Source: Mesorhizobium sp. M7A.F.Ca.US.008.03.1.1
GTDB lineage: Bacteria > Pseudomonadota > Alphaproteobacteria > Rhizobiales > Rhizobiaceae
NCBI RefSeq assembly: GCF_003997495.1
Contig: NZ_RZRU01000027.1
Span: forward strand, 20,452-84,451
DNA: 64,000 bases
Direction of reading: 5' to 3'
The notes under the pieces were generated by a model, which was not told where the DNA came from, did no database searches, and was given only the letters and a program-made list of their open reading frames with translations. Shown here one piece after another: positions 41,084-50,473 of the stretch (position 1 is its first letter; each line of letters opens with the position of its first letter). The position numbers and the translations under genes are program-made.

Positions 41084-41977
41084 TCAGGGCTTGTGGCGCG
41101 CCGAGACGAGTTCCGCCTTGCGCCTTGCCGTCTCCAGCCCGAGCCCGATGAAGGCGCGCGCGTGCTTGGCCAGCGCCATGTTGTCCGTCCAGAGATTGCG
41201 CCAGATCGCGGTCTTCTTCGACAGGTTCTCATCGACGATTTCCGAAGAGAAGGATTCGAAGCTGAGGTCGTCGCTGTAGCCGATAGCCGTCAGCGCATCG
41301 AAGATCGCGGCGAAGTCGATATTGCCGGTGCCGAGGAAGCCGCGATGGCTTTCGCCGATATGGACATAGCCGATCTTATCTGCGGCCTGACGGATGGCCA
41401 GCCCGACATCGGCCTCCTCGATGTTCATGTGGAACGTGTCGAGATGCAGGAGGATGTTGTCCGAGCCGCTGTCCTCGATGAAGGCCAGTCCTTGCGCGGC
41501 GGTGTTGAGCAGATTGCTTTCGAAGCGGTTGACGATCTCGAGGTTGAGCGTGACGCCGGCCGCCTTGGCTGTCTCGGCAACCTTGGCCAGCGTGCCGGCA
41601 CTGCGCTGCCATTGATCGCGCGTCGGCGCCTCGACCTGCAATCCGTGGCTGGTCGAGAGAATGCCGGCGACCTTCCGGCCGCCGAGATCGCGCGTCAGCG
41701 CGATGGTGTCGTTGAGGATTTCGACGCCGCGCGCGGCAATCGCCTTGTCTGCGCTCGAAATATCGCCATCACCAGGCAATCCGATGCTGATCGCCACGCC
41801 GAGGCCAAGATCGGCAATGCGCCTGGCGAGCCCGCCGATGTCGACATTGGCGGGGTCGAGATAGGAGAATTCGATGAGGTCGAAGCCGGCCTCCCTGGTG
41901 TTGGCCAGCGTGCGCTCGAGATCGGCCTGAGCCGAGCTCGCCGACCAGACGAAAGAATGGATTCCAATACGCGACAT
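41084..41977 (-). CDS. Sugar phosphate isomerase/epimerase family protein
   Basis: The 297-residue TIM-barrel protein (AP endonuclease 2-like fold) has IGIHSFVWSAS, FDLIEFSYLDP, LNLEIVNRFESNLLNT, LLHLDTFHMNIEE and GYVHIGESHRGFLGTG. These supply the metal-binding E/D/H/E set of D-tagatose/D-psicose 3-epimerase-type enzymes. It likely epimerises a ketose brought in by the adjacent ABC transporter. GGAGACG precedes a double ATG (41980 or 41977). An inverted-repeat element separates it from the transporter genes. Confidence 0.87.
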   Translation of the reverse strand: MSRIGIHSFVWSASSAQADLERTLANTREAGFDLIEFSYLDPANVDIGGLARRIADLGLGVAISIGLPGDGDISSADKAIAARGVEILNDTIALTRDLGGRKVAGILSTSHGLQVEAPTRDQWQRSAGTLAKVAETAKAAGVTLNLEIVNRFESNLLNTAAQGLAFIEDSGSDNILLHLDTFHMNIEEADVGLAIRQAADKIGYVHIGESHRGFLGTGNIDFAAIFDALTAIGYSDDLSFESFSSEIVDENLSKKTAIWRNLWTDNMALAKHARAFIGLGLETARRKAELVSARHKP

Positions 41978-42074
41978 CATCGTCTCCGGCTTCTGCGCAT
42001 CGGACCCGGAGGCGGGCCGATGCCTGGACAAGACGTGCGGCCGGGTGATCCCGGTCGCACGTTGTTGGTGAAGG

Positions 42075-42252
42075 TTAGAGACTGTTTCGAAATTCGCTCT
42101 GGCGAGTCATATGGTGGTGGTTTCGAGAACCGTGGCGCAGCGGACATTTGGTCCGTGAGCTCAGTTCTACTGCGCGCCGACGCAGTAGAACGGGGAAGCG
42201 CAGAAAACGCCATCAGATGGCCGCCAGAGTAGAATTTCCAAACAGGCTCTTA
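42075..42252. mobile_element. MITE-like element with about 28-bp terminal inverted repeats
   Basis: The left end TTAGAGACTGTTTCGAAATT (42075 on) continues to CGCTCTGGCG. It is mirrored by the right end, whose complement reads CTAAGAGCCTGTTTGGAAAT then TCTACTCTGGCG. Inside are further perfect hairpins: GTTCTACTGCG/CGCAGTAGAAC (42164-42191) and CGGAC/GTCCG (42141-42155). It codes for nothing. It lies between the binding-protein and epimerase genes, and the binding-protein stop codon lies in its right edge. Confidence 0.75.
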
Positions 42253-43188
42253 GCGGGCCGCGGTCCAGCCCTTGTAGTCCTTCAGGTTCTCGGCCGTGAT
42301 CAGCTTCGGGTCGAGCAGAACGGTCGGCTCCGCCGGCTTCTTGCCGGCCAGCAGTTCGGCCGCCATCGTCAGCGACTGGCCCGCCATCACATAGGGATCC
42401 TGCGATGCCGAAGCCTTGATCATCGAGGTGCCGGAGGAGAGTTCCTTCTCGATATCGGGCGCGCCGTCGACGGCGGTGAAGATGAACTCCGAGCGGTTGA
42501 GCTGCTTGGCCGCAAGCTGGGCGCCGATCGCCGTCGGGTCATTGATGGCAAACACCGCATCGATCTTGTCGAAGCGGGTGAGCAGCGACTGGAACACCTT
42601 CAGGCCGCCGTCGCGCGAGCCTTCGGCATTCTGGTCGTCGGAGAGGATCTTGATGTCGGGATGCTGCGCCAGCACGTTCTTGCAGCCCTTCACCCGCTCC
42701 AGGATCGACGACGATGCCGGCCCATTGAGGATGACGTAGTCGCCCTTGCCGCCGGTGTGGTCGACCAGGTACTGGCAGGCCTCTTCGCCGGCCTTGACGT
42801 TGTTGGTCATCACGGTCACGTCGGCGCCCGGCGCCGAAACGTCGAAGGCGGCAACGACGATACCCGCGGCTTGCGCCTTCTTCACCGCCGGCGCGATCGC
42901 CTTGGCGTCGACGGCATTGAGCATGATCACGTCGACACCGGCGGCGATGAACGAATCGACCTGCGAGACCTGCTTGTTGAGGTCATAGTCGGCCGATACC
43001 GAGGTCACCTCGACCTTCGGGTTGATCTTCTTGGCCGCGTCCTCGATGCCCTTGATGGTGGCGACGAAGAAGGGATTGCCGAGCAGGCCGACCGAGATAC
43101 CGACCTTGTTGAGGTCCTTGGCCGAAGCAGGCGCGATGGCGAGCGACGCGAGTGCGACGCCGCAGAGCAGTTTGGCGATGGTCTTCAT
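42250..43188 (-). CDS. Sugar ABC transporter substrate-binding protein (RbsB-like)
   Basis: The 312-residue periplasmic protein has a signal peptide (AKLLCGVALASLAIAPASA) and the type I sugar-binding fold: VGISVGLLGNPFFVATIKGIEDAAKK, DVIMLNAVDAKAIAPAV and AVFAINDPTAIGA. It belongs to the CUT2 (ribose-type) class and hands sugar to the permease encoded upstream. AGGAGG precedes the ATG. The stop codon lies in the edge of the MITE-like element. Confidence 0.93.
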   Translation of the reverse strand: MKTIAKLLCGVALASLAIAPASAKDLNKVGISVGLLGNPFFVATIKGIEDAAKKINPKVEVTSVSADYDLNKQVSQVDSFIAAGVDVIMLNAVDAKAIAPAVKKAQAAGIVVAAFDVSAPGADVTVMTNNVKAGEEACQYLVDHTGGKGDYVILNGPASSSILERVKGCKNVLAQHPDIKILSDDQNAEGSRDGGLKVFQSLLTRFDKIDAVFAINDPTAIGAQLAAKQLNRSEFIFTAVDGAPDIEKELSSGTSMIKASASQDPYVMAGQSLTMAAELLAGKKPAEPTVLLDPKLITAENLKDYKGWTAAR

Positions 43189-43265
43189 TGCTTTCCTCCT
43201 GATACCCCGCGCCTCTCACGGTGCGTTACTTGAAACCGGTCGTTGACGCCGGCGACTAAGGTCAA

Positions 43266-44264
43266 TCACGTTCTTGCTCCTGCCTGGAGCCTGTAACGGT
43301 CGAGGGCGACCGCCACGATGATGACCAATCCCTTGATGATGTACTGCCAGATGTCCGAGACACCGGCCAAGATGAGCCCGTTGGAGAGCACCGCAATGAT
43401 CAGGCCGCCGATCAGCGTGCCCCAGATCGAGCCGACGCCGCCGACGAAGCTGGTGCCGCCGAGGATGACCGCGGCAATGGCGTCGAGCTCGTAGGACTGC
43501 CCCAGCTGCAGGCCGTTGGCGGCGTAGAGCCGGGCCGCCGACATGGCACCGCCAAGACCGGCCAGCAGGCCGGAAACGCCATAGACGAAGAGCAGCACCA
43601 GCGGCACCTTGATGCCGGTCAGCCGCGCCGCTTCGGCATTGCCGCCGACGGCGTAGATCCAGGTGCCGAGCACGGTGCGCTTCAGCACCAGCCAGGACAG
43701 CACGACCACCGACAGCGCGATGATGACCAGCCACGGAATGCCGAACAGCGAACCGTTGCCGATGAAATCGAACGGCAGGTCCGAGTTGAACACCGTGGTG
43801 TCCTGGCCGAGCAGGCGGGCGACGCCGCGCACCGCGGTCAGCGAACCCAGCGTGACGATGAAGGGCGGCAGCTTGATGTAGGCGATGAGCAGCCCGTTGA
43901 TGAGGCCGAAGCCGAGCCCGACCAGAATGGCCGCCGGCACGCCGAGCAAACCCCAGTCCGGCACCAGCGACACCATCACCGCCACCATCGCCGATGCGGC
44001 GAGGATGGCGCCGACGGACAGGTCGATACCGCCGGTCAGGATGACGAAGGTCATACCGGCCGCCAGCACGATGTTGATCGACGACTGCTGGGTGACGATC
44101 AAGAGGTTGGTCTCGGTCAGGAAACGCGGGTTCAGGAACTGGAAGCCGGCCGCCAGCAGGACCAGCACCGGCAGCATGCCAAGGGCAGCGAAAGCGGTGC
44201 GCAACCGTCGGCTCGTGCCGGTGGCCTGGCCGCCTGCGCTGATCTCGGTCGCCTTGTCGGTCAT
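43266..44264 (-). CDS. Sugar ABC transporter permease (RbsC-like)
   Basis: The 332-residue inner-membrane protein has 8-10 helices and CUT2 signatures SINIVLAAGMTFVILTGGIDLSVGA and AARLTGIKVPLVLLFVYG, plus AAVILGGTSFVGGVGSIWGT. It forms the translocation channel with the RbsA-like ATPase, whose gene it overlaps by 4 bp. Confidence 0.94.
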   Translation of the reverse strand: MTDKATEISAGGQATGTSRRLRTAFAALGMLPVLVLLAAGFQFLNPRFLTETNLLIVTQQSSINIVLAAGMTFVILTGGIDLSVGAILAASAMVAVMVSLVPDWGLLGVPAAILVGLGFGLINGLLIAYIKLPPFIVTLGSLTAVRGVARLLGQDTTVFNSDLPFDFIGNGSLFGIPWLVIIALSVVVLSWLVLKRTVLGTWIYAVGGNAEAARLTGIKVPLVLLFVYGVSGLLAGLGGAMSAARLYAANGLQLGQSYELDAIAAVILGGTSFVGGVGSIWGTLIGGLIIAVLSNGLILAGVSDIWQYIIKGLVIIVAVALDRYRLQAGART

Positions 44265-45805
44265 TGCTGAGCCGCTCCCGTTGCAAGTTCCATGATCTTC
44301 TCCTGGCTTAGCGGTTCGCCTTGCGATGCCGTCACCTCGCCCGATATCGTACCGTCGCGCATCACCAGCACGCGATCGGCGACGCCGATCACCTCGGGCA
44401 GTTCGCTGGAGATCATCAGGATGGCGATGCCCTGCTTGGCGAGATTGTCGATCAGCCGGTAGATTTCCGATTTCGCTCCGACATCGACGCCACGGGTCGG
44501 CTCGTCGAGGATGACGACCTTCGGCTCGGTTTCGAGCAGGCGGGCGAGCAGCACCTTCTGCTGGTTGCCGCCCGACAGCGAGCCGGCATTGGCCTGCACC
44601 GAACCGGTGCGGATGGAGAGATCGGCAACGGCTTTGGAAGCGCGCCTTTCAGCGGCCGCGAAGTCGCGCAAGCCGCCAGCGCGCGAATCCCGCGCCAGCA
44701 CGCCCATGCTGATGTTGTCGGAAATCGACATGTCGAGGAACAGGCCGAGTTCCTTGCGGTCCTCGGTCAGATAGGCGATGCCAGCATCGAGCGCCTCGCG
44801 CGGCGAGCCGATGGTTACAGGTTTGCCGTCGAGTTCCAGCGTGCCTGAAATGTGCCTGTCGGCGCCGAAGATCAGCCGCGCGAGCTCGGTACGGCCGGAA
44901 CCGACCAGACCCGCCAGCGCCAGCACCTCGCCCTTGTGCAGGTCGAACGAACAGTTTTTCAGGAGACGGCCGTCGGACATGCCGCGCACCGAGAGCGCCA
45001 CCGCGCGCTTTTCGTCCGGCGGCCGATGATCCTTCTTGTAGAAAGCCGACAGATCGCGGCCGACCATCATCGACACGAGGCGCGAGGCGCTGAGGTCGGC
45101 ACGCTCGAGCGTGCCGACATAACCGCTGTCGCGCAGCACGCTGACGCGGTCGGCAAGCTGGTAGACCTCTTCCATGCGGTGGCTGATGTAGATGATGGCG
45201 ATGCCTTGCGATTTCAGCGTCGCGATGACCTCGAACAGCCGGTCGGTCTCGCGCGAGGTCAGCGACGTGGTCGGCTCGTCCATGACGATGATGCGCGCAT
45301 TGGTCGACAGCGCGCGGGCGATCTCGACCAGCTGGCGCTCGCCGAGCGACAGGCTGGAGACCATGTCGCGGGCCGAAAAGGAGACGCCCAGACGCGCGAT
45401 GATCTCTCTGGCGCGCCGGGTGCACTGGTCGCGATCGACGATGCCGAAGCGTCGCGGCTCGTTGCCGAGGAAAATGTTCTGCGCCACTGTCAGGTTGGGC
45501 GCCAGCGACAGCTCCTGGTAGATCACCGCGACGCCGCTGGCGCGCGCCTTGATCGGATCGCCGGTCGCGGCCGGCATGCCGTCGATCAGGATCTCGCCAC
45601 CGGCATCCGGCCGATAGGCGCCTGAAAGCACCTTCATCAATGTCGACTTGCCGGCGCCGTTCTCGCCCATCAAGGCGTGCAGCTCGCCGGCATGGACGCT
45701 GAGCGAGACATCGTGCAAGGCACGGATCGCGCCGAACGTCTTGGAGATGTGCCGCATCTCCAGCACCGGCTGGCGCGCCGTCTCGGCCCTGGCAATCGCA
45801 CTCAT
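44261..45805 (-). CDS. Sugar ABC transporter ATP-binding protein (RbsA-like)
   Basis: The 514-residue protein carries two ABC domains. The first has Walker A GENGAGKST, signature SLGERQLVEIARAL and Walker B IIVMDEPTTSL. The second has a degenerate Walker A (GLVGSGRTEL), signature LSGGNQQKVLLARLL and VVILDEPTRGVDVGA. This double-domain form is typical of CUT2 transporters. Overlaps with the kinase and permease genes show a tightly coupled operon. Confidence 0.95.
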   Translation of the reverse strand: MSAIARAETARQPVLEMRHISKTFGAIRALHDVSLSVHAGELHALMGENGAGKSTLMKVLSGAYRPDAGGEILIDGMPAATGDPIKARASGVAVIYQELSLAPNLTVAQNIFLGNEPRRFGIVDRDQCTRRAREIIARLGVSFSARDMVSSLSLGERQLVEIARALSTNARIIVMDEPTTSLTSRETDRLFEVIATLKSQGIAIIYISHRMEEVYQLADRVSVLRDSGYVGTLERADLSASRLVSMMVGRDLSAFYKKDHRPPDEKRAVALSVRGMSDGRLLKNCSFDLHKGEVLALAGLVGSGRTELARLIFGADRHISGTLELDGKPVTIGSPREALDAGIAYLTEDRKELGLFLDMSISDNISMGVLARDSRAGGLRDFAAAERRASKAVADLSIRTGSVQANAGSLSGGNQQKVLLARLLETEPKVVILDEPTRGVDVGAKSEIYRLIDNLAKQGIAILMISSELPEVIGVADRVLVMRDGTISGEVTASQGEPLSQEKIMELATGAAQQ

Positions 45806-47181
45806 CGCGCGCCTCCCACTGCCGCACCAGCGACGCCCCGGTCCATGGTGGCGTCACGCCAATTGCTGCGATAGCCTGCCAACCCGGTGAAACGCGACGC
45901 GCGCACCGGCTCCGGAACTTCGACGGCGAATTCGCGCCGGACGCTCTCAAAGACGAGCGCCGCGGCACCGGTGGCGCTGCCCTCCAGCGTGGCGCCCTGC
46001 AGGAAAGCCTGGCCGGGACGCAACTGCGCCAGCAGCCCGGCGAGCAGGCCGCCTGTGTTCAGCCCGCCATCGACGATCACGGTGTTGTTCGAATGGATGA
46101 GGTCGAGCGACAGATCGACCATCAGTGCGACGTAGAGCAGCGCCGTGGCCGCGCGTTCCTCGGCGTCGGGCGTGCGCCCCGCCAGCCGGCCGGAATGGCC
46201 GGACATCGGCCCGCCCGGTGCGAAACTCGGCAGCGCCATGATACCGGCATCGATCACCCGCTGCACCACCGGGCCGGCAATCTCGCCTTGCCAGCCGGCG
46301 CTGATGGTTGCGAATTCGCGCCCGCCCATGAAACGGATGGTCGGCACCGGACCGCCGTCGACGTCGACATTGACCAACATGTCGCGGTCCCGGTCGAGCG
46401 CGTCCAGCGGGCAGTCCGGATTGAGCACGATGACCCAGGTGCCGGTCGAAACGACGGTGACCGGGCCAAGCTCCTGCCGGCGATAGGCATGCAGCGCAGC
46501 ATTCGAGTCATGGACGCCGTTGTGGATGGCGATCGGTCGCGCCGCAGCGCCGAGGCGGTGCTCGCCGATAACAGCGCCGGCGCGCTCGAAGGCAGGCATC
46601 CGGTCACGCCAGCCCTGCGCGTCGACCAGCGAGGAAAAGTCTTGGCGGCGCGGCGCCCACAAATGCGAGTGGCAGCCAAGATAGGATACTTCCGAGACCG
46701 CACGCCCGCCAAGGCGCCAGCTCCAGTATTGCGGATAGCCGAGGATCGATTTCGACGCAGCGAACGCGTCGGGATCGACCTCCTGCAGCCACAGCATGTG
46801 GCGGCCGTAGTTGAAGCCCAGCGGCAGCCGCGGCGAGAAGGTCTCGGCAAAGTCCGGAATGCGGCGATCGATCCGCGCGGCAATCTCGGCCGGCGGCTCT
46901 TGCTCGTAGTCGAGGATCGGATGCGTCAGCGCCGCTTCGTCGACCAACGCAAAGGTGCAGCCATGGCCCGACACCATGACCCCTTCCACTCCATGACTGT
47001 CGGCCGCATCGGCGACGGCACTGAGTGCCCAGTCGTGGAGCGCTGCCTCGTCGAGCACGCTGAAGCCGCCCTGGCGTATCCATTTCGGCTGTGTCCGACG
47101 CTCGTCGAGAATACGCCCGTCCTGGCCGAAGACGAACAGCTTCGAATTGGTCTTGCCGAAATCGAGGACAGCCACCTTCAC
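45802..47181 (-). CDS. FGGY family carbohydrate kinase (transport operon)
   Basis: The 459-residue kinase begins MKVAVLDFGKTNSKLFVF, the FGGY phosphate-binding loop, and has VVSTGTWVIVLNPD and DGGLNTGGLLAGLLAQL. The substrate is unknown but should be the imported sugar or its isomer. It starts at GTG 47181, sharing four bases with the DeoR stop, and overlaps the RbsA-like gene by 4 bp. Confidence 0.88.
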   Translation of the reverse strand: MKVAVLDFGKTNSKLFVFGQDGRILDERRTQPKWIRQGGFSVLDEAALHDWALSAVADAADSHGVEGVMVSGHGCTFALVDEAALTHPILDYEQEPPAEIAARIDRRIPDFAETFSPRLPLGFNYGRHMLWLQEVDPDAFAASKSILGYPQYWSWRLGGRAVSEVSYLGCHSHLWAPRRQDFSSLVDAQGWRDRMPAFERAGAVIGEHRLGAAARPIAIHNGVHDSNAALHAYRRQELGPVTVVSTGTWVIVLNPDCPLDALDRDRDMLVNVDVDGGPVPTIRFMGGREFATISAGWQGEIAGPVVQRVIDAGIMALPSFAPGGPMSGHSGRLAGRTPDAEERAATALLYVALMVDLSLDLIHSNNTVIVDGGLNTGGLLAGLLAQLRPGQAFLQGATLEGSATGAAALVFESVRREFAVEVPEPVRASRFTGLAGYRSNWRDATMDRGVAGAAVGGAR

Positions 47182-47954
47182 TGGATGGCTCCCGAGGCTA
47201 TCCGCACCATGACGCCGGCATCTTCCAGCATGCGCGCATCGGTGTCGGAGAGGCCGTCGTCGGTGACCAGCGTCCCGATGCGGGAAAGCGGCAGCGCGAC
47301 GTTGCGCGCGTGGATCGACAGTTTGCGGCTGTCGGCCAGCACCACGATCTGGTCGGCGCAGAGGCTGAGATCGACGATCGAGCGTACCAGCAGCGGGTGC
47401 GATTCCATCACGCCTTCCTGGCCAAGGCCTTGCGCGCCGAGAAAGAATTTGGAGGCGTAGAAGGGCACGGCCTGGGTGAGCGAATGGATGATGCCGGGTT
47501 CGCGATGCAGATCGCCGCCCGCAACCGTCAGGCTGCAATGGCCGTGGTCGCTGAGATAGGCCGCCAGCGGCATCGAGTTGGTGTAGAGGCGGATGTTGCG
47601 CTCGGCGAGCTTGACCCCGAGATGGAAGCAGGTCGAGCCGCCATGCACGATGACGGCGTCGCCGTCGCGCACCATGGTCGCCGCGAGAGCGGCGATCTGC
47701 CGCTTGGCCTCGACCGCGAGGTCGCGGTTCTCGTCGTAGGGCCTGGCGTAGGCAATACCGGCCTGGGAAGCGCCGTCGAGCGCCGAGATGCCGCCATAGA
47801 CCTTCCGCGCTTCGCCAGCTTCGTCGATCCTGTCGATGTCGCGCCTGACCGTCGCGGCTGAAACGCCAAGCCGTTCCTGCAGCTCGCGCACCGAAGCGAA
47901 CGGACGATCCCGCAGCAGTTCGACGATCTGACGCTGGCGGCCGGAGTCGCTCAA
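47178..47954 (-). CDS. DeoR family transcriptional regulator
   Basis: The 258-residue repressor-type protein has a DeoR N-terminal HTH (QRQIVELLRDRPFASVRELQERLGVSAATVRRDI) and a DeoR_C sugar-phosphate sensor domain (AVIVHGGSTCFHLG, LYTNSMPLAAYLSDHG). A TTG start at 47954 is preferred because GGAGG stands six bases upstream and the length then fits; ATG 47975 is the alternative. It leads the leftward operon and probably controls it. Confidence 0.9.
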   Translation of the reverse strand: MSDSGRQRQIVELLRDRPFASVRELQERLGVSAATVRRDIDRIDEAGEARKVYGGISALDGASQAGIAYARPYDENRDLAVEAKRQIAALAATMVRDGDAVIVHGGSTCFHLGVKLAERNIRLYTNSMPLAAYLSDHGHCSLTVAGGDLHREPGIIHSLTQAVPFYASKFFLGAQGLGQEGVMESHPLLVRSIVDLSLCADQIVVLADSRKLSIHARNVALPLSRIGTLVTDDGLSDTDARMLEDAGVMVRIASGAIQ

Positions 47955-48038
47955 TTCTTTCCTCCCGGATGCCATTTTCCATGACAGTTGGCGCAACTTA
48001 CTCAACATTAGTCAGATTGCAAGCGGGTTTTGATGATA

Positions 48039-48064
48039 GTAGATCACTATTGACGTAGATCACT
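48039..48064. promoter_or_regulatory. Direct-repeat operator between the divergent sugar operons
   Basis: GTAGATCACT occurs at 48039-48048 and again at 48055-48064, a 16-bp period. The first copy lies in an imperfect palindrome ATAGTAGATCACTAT. The region divides the DeoR and aldolase genes. The TAGATCA core recurs in a palindrome upstream of the SorC-type regulator, suggesting that regulator as the binder. Confidence 0.5.
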
Positions 48065-48147
48065 CGCATCTGCGATATCAGCGCCAATTCGACCCCGGCA
48101 ACGGGATTTCGCGCAGGACACGGCCGAGCCGTTGGAGGAAAAGCGCC

Positions 48148-49191
48148 ATGGCGACCCAAGCTGACGCGCAGGAACTGGCGGCCTTGCGGGCGCTCTCGGC
48201 CAGCATCGGGCGGAGTCCGCACCTGACCCAGGCGGCAGGCGGCAACACCTCGCTGAAAGCCGGCGACACGCTGTGGATCAAGGCCTCCGGCACCTGGCTG
48301 AAGGACGCGCTCGTCGATGACATCATGGTGCCGGTGGCGATGGCGCCGCTGCTGAAAGCCGTCGAACAGCGCGATCGCGCCGCCGACCAGCCGCAGGGTT
48401 TCACCATTGCAGCGCTCAACCCGCGCGGCCTGCGGCCGTCGATCGAGACCACGGTGCACGCCCTGATGCCGCAACGCGTCGTTCTGCATGTCCATTGCGT
48501 CGACACCATCTCGCTTGCCGTGCAGACCGATGGCGAGGCCGAGGTCGCCAGGCGGCTCGATGGCATCGAATGGGCCTATGTGCCCTATTTCCGGCCGGGC
48601 CTGCCGCTTGCACGCGGCATTGCCGAAAAACTGCGGCCTGGTGTCGACGTGCTGATCCTTGGCAATCACGGGCTGGTCGTCGCCGCCGAAACCGTCGCCG
48701 GGGCGGAGCTTCTGCTGCGCCGCGTCCGGTCATTGCTGGCCCGGCCGGCGCGCGCGACCGCCGCACCCGACCTCGCCGCCTTGGCGGCGCTTGCCGGCGA
48801 CAGCGGCTACAGATTGCCGGCCGATGTCGAAGCGCATGCGGTTGCGCTCGACCCTGAGAGCCGCCGCATGGCGCAGGCTGGCAGCCTCTATCCGGACCAC
48901 GTCATCTTCCTCGGCCAGGGCTCCGTCGTGGCGAAACCAGGCGAGGCCGTGGCCGATGTCATTGCACGACTGGGCACGTCGCCTGCGGCGATCCTGTTTC
49001 CCGGCGCAGGCGTGCTGATGCGCGGCGACGCAAGTGCCGGCGCCGACGCCATGCAACGCTGCCTCGCCGACGTGACGGCGCGCATAGACATCGCAGCGCG
49101 GCTGAACTATCTCACCGCTTCCGAGAATGACGAGCTGATCAACTGGGACGCCGAGCAATATCGCCAGAAACTCAACGCGGCTGGCGGCTAG
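48148..49191 (+). CDS. Class II aldolase/adducin family protein
   Basis: The 347-residue protein has the aldolase N-terminal domain: TQAAGGNTSLKAGDTLWIKASGTWL, VVLHVHCVDTISLAV (HVH zinc ligands) and ILGNHGLVVAAE. Class II aldolases cleave sugar phosphates such as fuculose- or ribulose-type 1-phosphates, typically giving dihydroxyacetone phosphate. The C-terminal part exceeds the basic domain. GGAGG precedes the ATG. It heads the rightward operon. Confidence 0.88.
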   Translation: MATQADAQELAALRALSASIGRSPHLTQAAGGNTSLKAGDTLWIKASGTWLKDALVDDIMVPVAMAPLLKAVEQRDRAADQPQGFTIAALNPRGLRPSIETTVHALMPQRVVLHVHCVDTISLAVQTDGEAEVARRLDGIEWAYVPYFRPGLPLARGIAEKLRPGVDVLILGNHGLVVAAETVAGAELLLRRVRSLLARPARATAAPDLAALAALAGDSGYRLPADVEAHAVALDPESRRMAQAGSLYPDHVIFLGQGSVVAKPGEAVADVIARLGTSPAAILFPGAGVLMRGDASAGADAMQRCLADVTARIDIAARLNYLTASENDELINWDAEQYRQKLNAAGG

Positions 49192-49192
49192 C

Positions 49193-50473
49193 ATGGACAT
49201 GATGCCACTTGTCATCGGCATCGACATCGGCACATCAGGTGCGCGCGCCGTCGCCATGCGCCCGGATTTTTCCATAGCCGGGCATTCGGCCGTTCCACTC
49301 GACAGGTTTGGCCGCGATGGCCTAGCCCCCACGGCGTGGTGGCAAGCGGTCAAGGCGGTTCTGACGGAGCTGCTTTCCGGCATCGACCGCACGGCGGTCC
49401 GCGCCATCGCCGTCGACGGCACCTCCGGCACGCTGCTGCCGGTCGACGCCGCCGGGCGGCCGCTGGCCGAACCGCTGATGTACAACGACAAGGCCGATGA
49501 CGACGACATCCTGGCCGCGATCGCCCGCACCGCACCGACTGCAAGTGCCGCGCACGGAGCGACATCCGGCCTCGCCAAGGCCCTGCGCTTCCAGCATCTG
49601 CCGGGCATTGCAATGGTGCTGCATCAGGCCGACTGGATTGCCGGAAACTTCTCCGGCCGCTTCGACGTCAGCGACGAGAACAATGCCCTGAAGACAGGCT
49701 ATGATGTCGAGGCCCGCCGCTGGCCGGAATGGATCGCGGCGACCGGAATGCGCGTGGAGTTGCTGCCGTGCGTGGTCGAACCGGGCAAAGTCACCGGTGC
49801 CCTCACCGCGGAAGCCGGGGCATTGTTCGGCTTGCCGCGCGATGTGGCCGTTGTCGCCGGCACCACGGATGGCTGCGCCTCGTTCCTGGCGACCGGTGCT
49901 ACCGCGATCGGCGACGGCGTCACTGCGCTGGGATCCTCGCTGACCATCAAGATCCTGTCCGACCGGCCGATTTCGGCGCCGCGCTTCGGCATCTACAGCC
50001 ACCGGCTCGGCAACGCCTGGCTGGCTGGCGGTGCGTCGAATTCCGGCGGCAAGGTGCTGGCTCAGTATTTTCCGCTCGCCCGTATCATCGAACTCAGCGC
50101 GACAATCGACCCGGAGACCGACACCGGCCTCGATTACTATCCGCTTCCCGCCATGGGCGAACGATTTCCGATCGCCGATCCGGCGCTGCCGCCTCGCCTT
50201 GCGTCCCGGCCGCCGGACGACGCCGATTATCTGAAAGCGATGTTCGAAGGCATCGCCGCGATCGAAGCGCTCGGCTATGACAGGCTTGCCGAACTCGGCG
50301 CGCCCGCGCTGACATCGGTCAGGAGCGTCGGAGGCGGGGCAGCGAACCCAGCCTGGACGGCAATCCGACGGCGCAGGCTCGGGGTCGATTTCCTGCCCGC
50401 GCTTTCCGACGAGGCCGCCGCCGGCACGGCGCGGCTGGCGCTGATGGGTGCAAGCCGGGCAGGACTCCTATGA
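49193..50473 (+). CDS. FGGY family kinase, D-ribulokinase-like
   Basis: The 426-residue kinase has VIGIDIGTSGARAVAM, IAVDGTSGTLLPVDAAG, VAGTTDGCASFLATG and GGASNSGGKVL. The GTSGAR loop resembles D-ribulose/ketopentose kinase-like FGGY proteins, but substrate assignment is inferred. It begins 1 bp after the aldolase stop and overlaps the HAD gene by 4 bp, so aldolase, kinase and phosphatase are coexpressed. Confidence 0.85.
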   Translation: MDMMPLVIGIDIGTSGARAVAMRPDFSIAGHSAVPLDRFGRDGLAPTAWWQAVKAVLTELLSGIDRTAVRAIAVDGTSGTLLPVDAAGRPLAEPLMYNDKADDDDILAAIARTAPTASAAHGATSGLAKALRFQHLPGIAMVLHQADWIAGNFSGRFDVSDENNALKTGYDVEARRWPEWIAATGMRVELLPCVVEPGKVTGALTAEAGALFGLPRDVAVVAGTTDGCASFLATGATAIGDGVTALGSSLTIKILSDRPISAPRFGIYSHRLGNAWLAGGASNSGGKVLAQYFPLARIIELSATIDPETDTGLDYYPLPAMGERFPIADPALPPRLASRPPDDADYLKAMFEGIAAIEALGYDRLAELGAPALTSVRSVGGGAANPAWTAIRRRRLGVDFLPALSDEAAAGTARLALMGASRAGLL

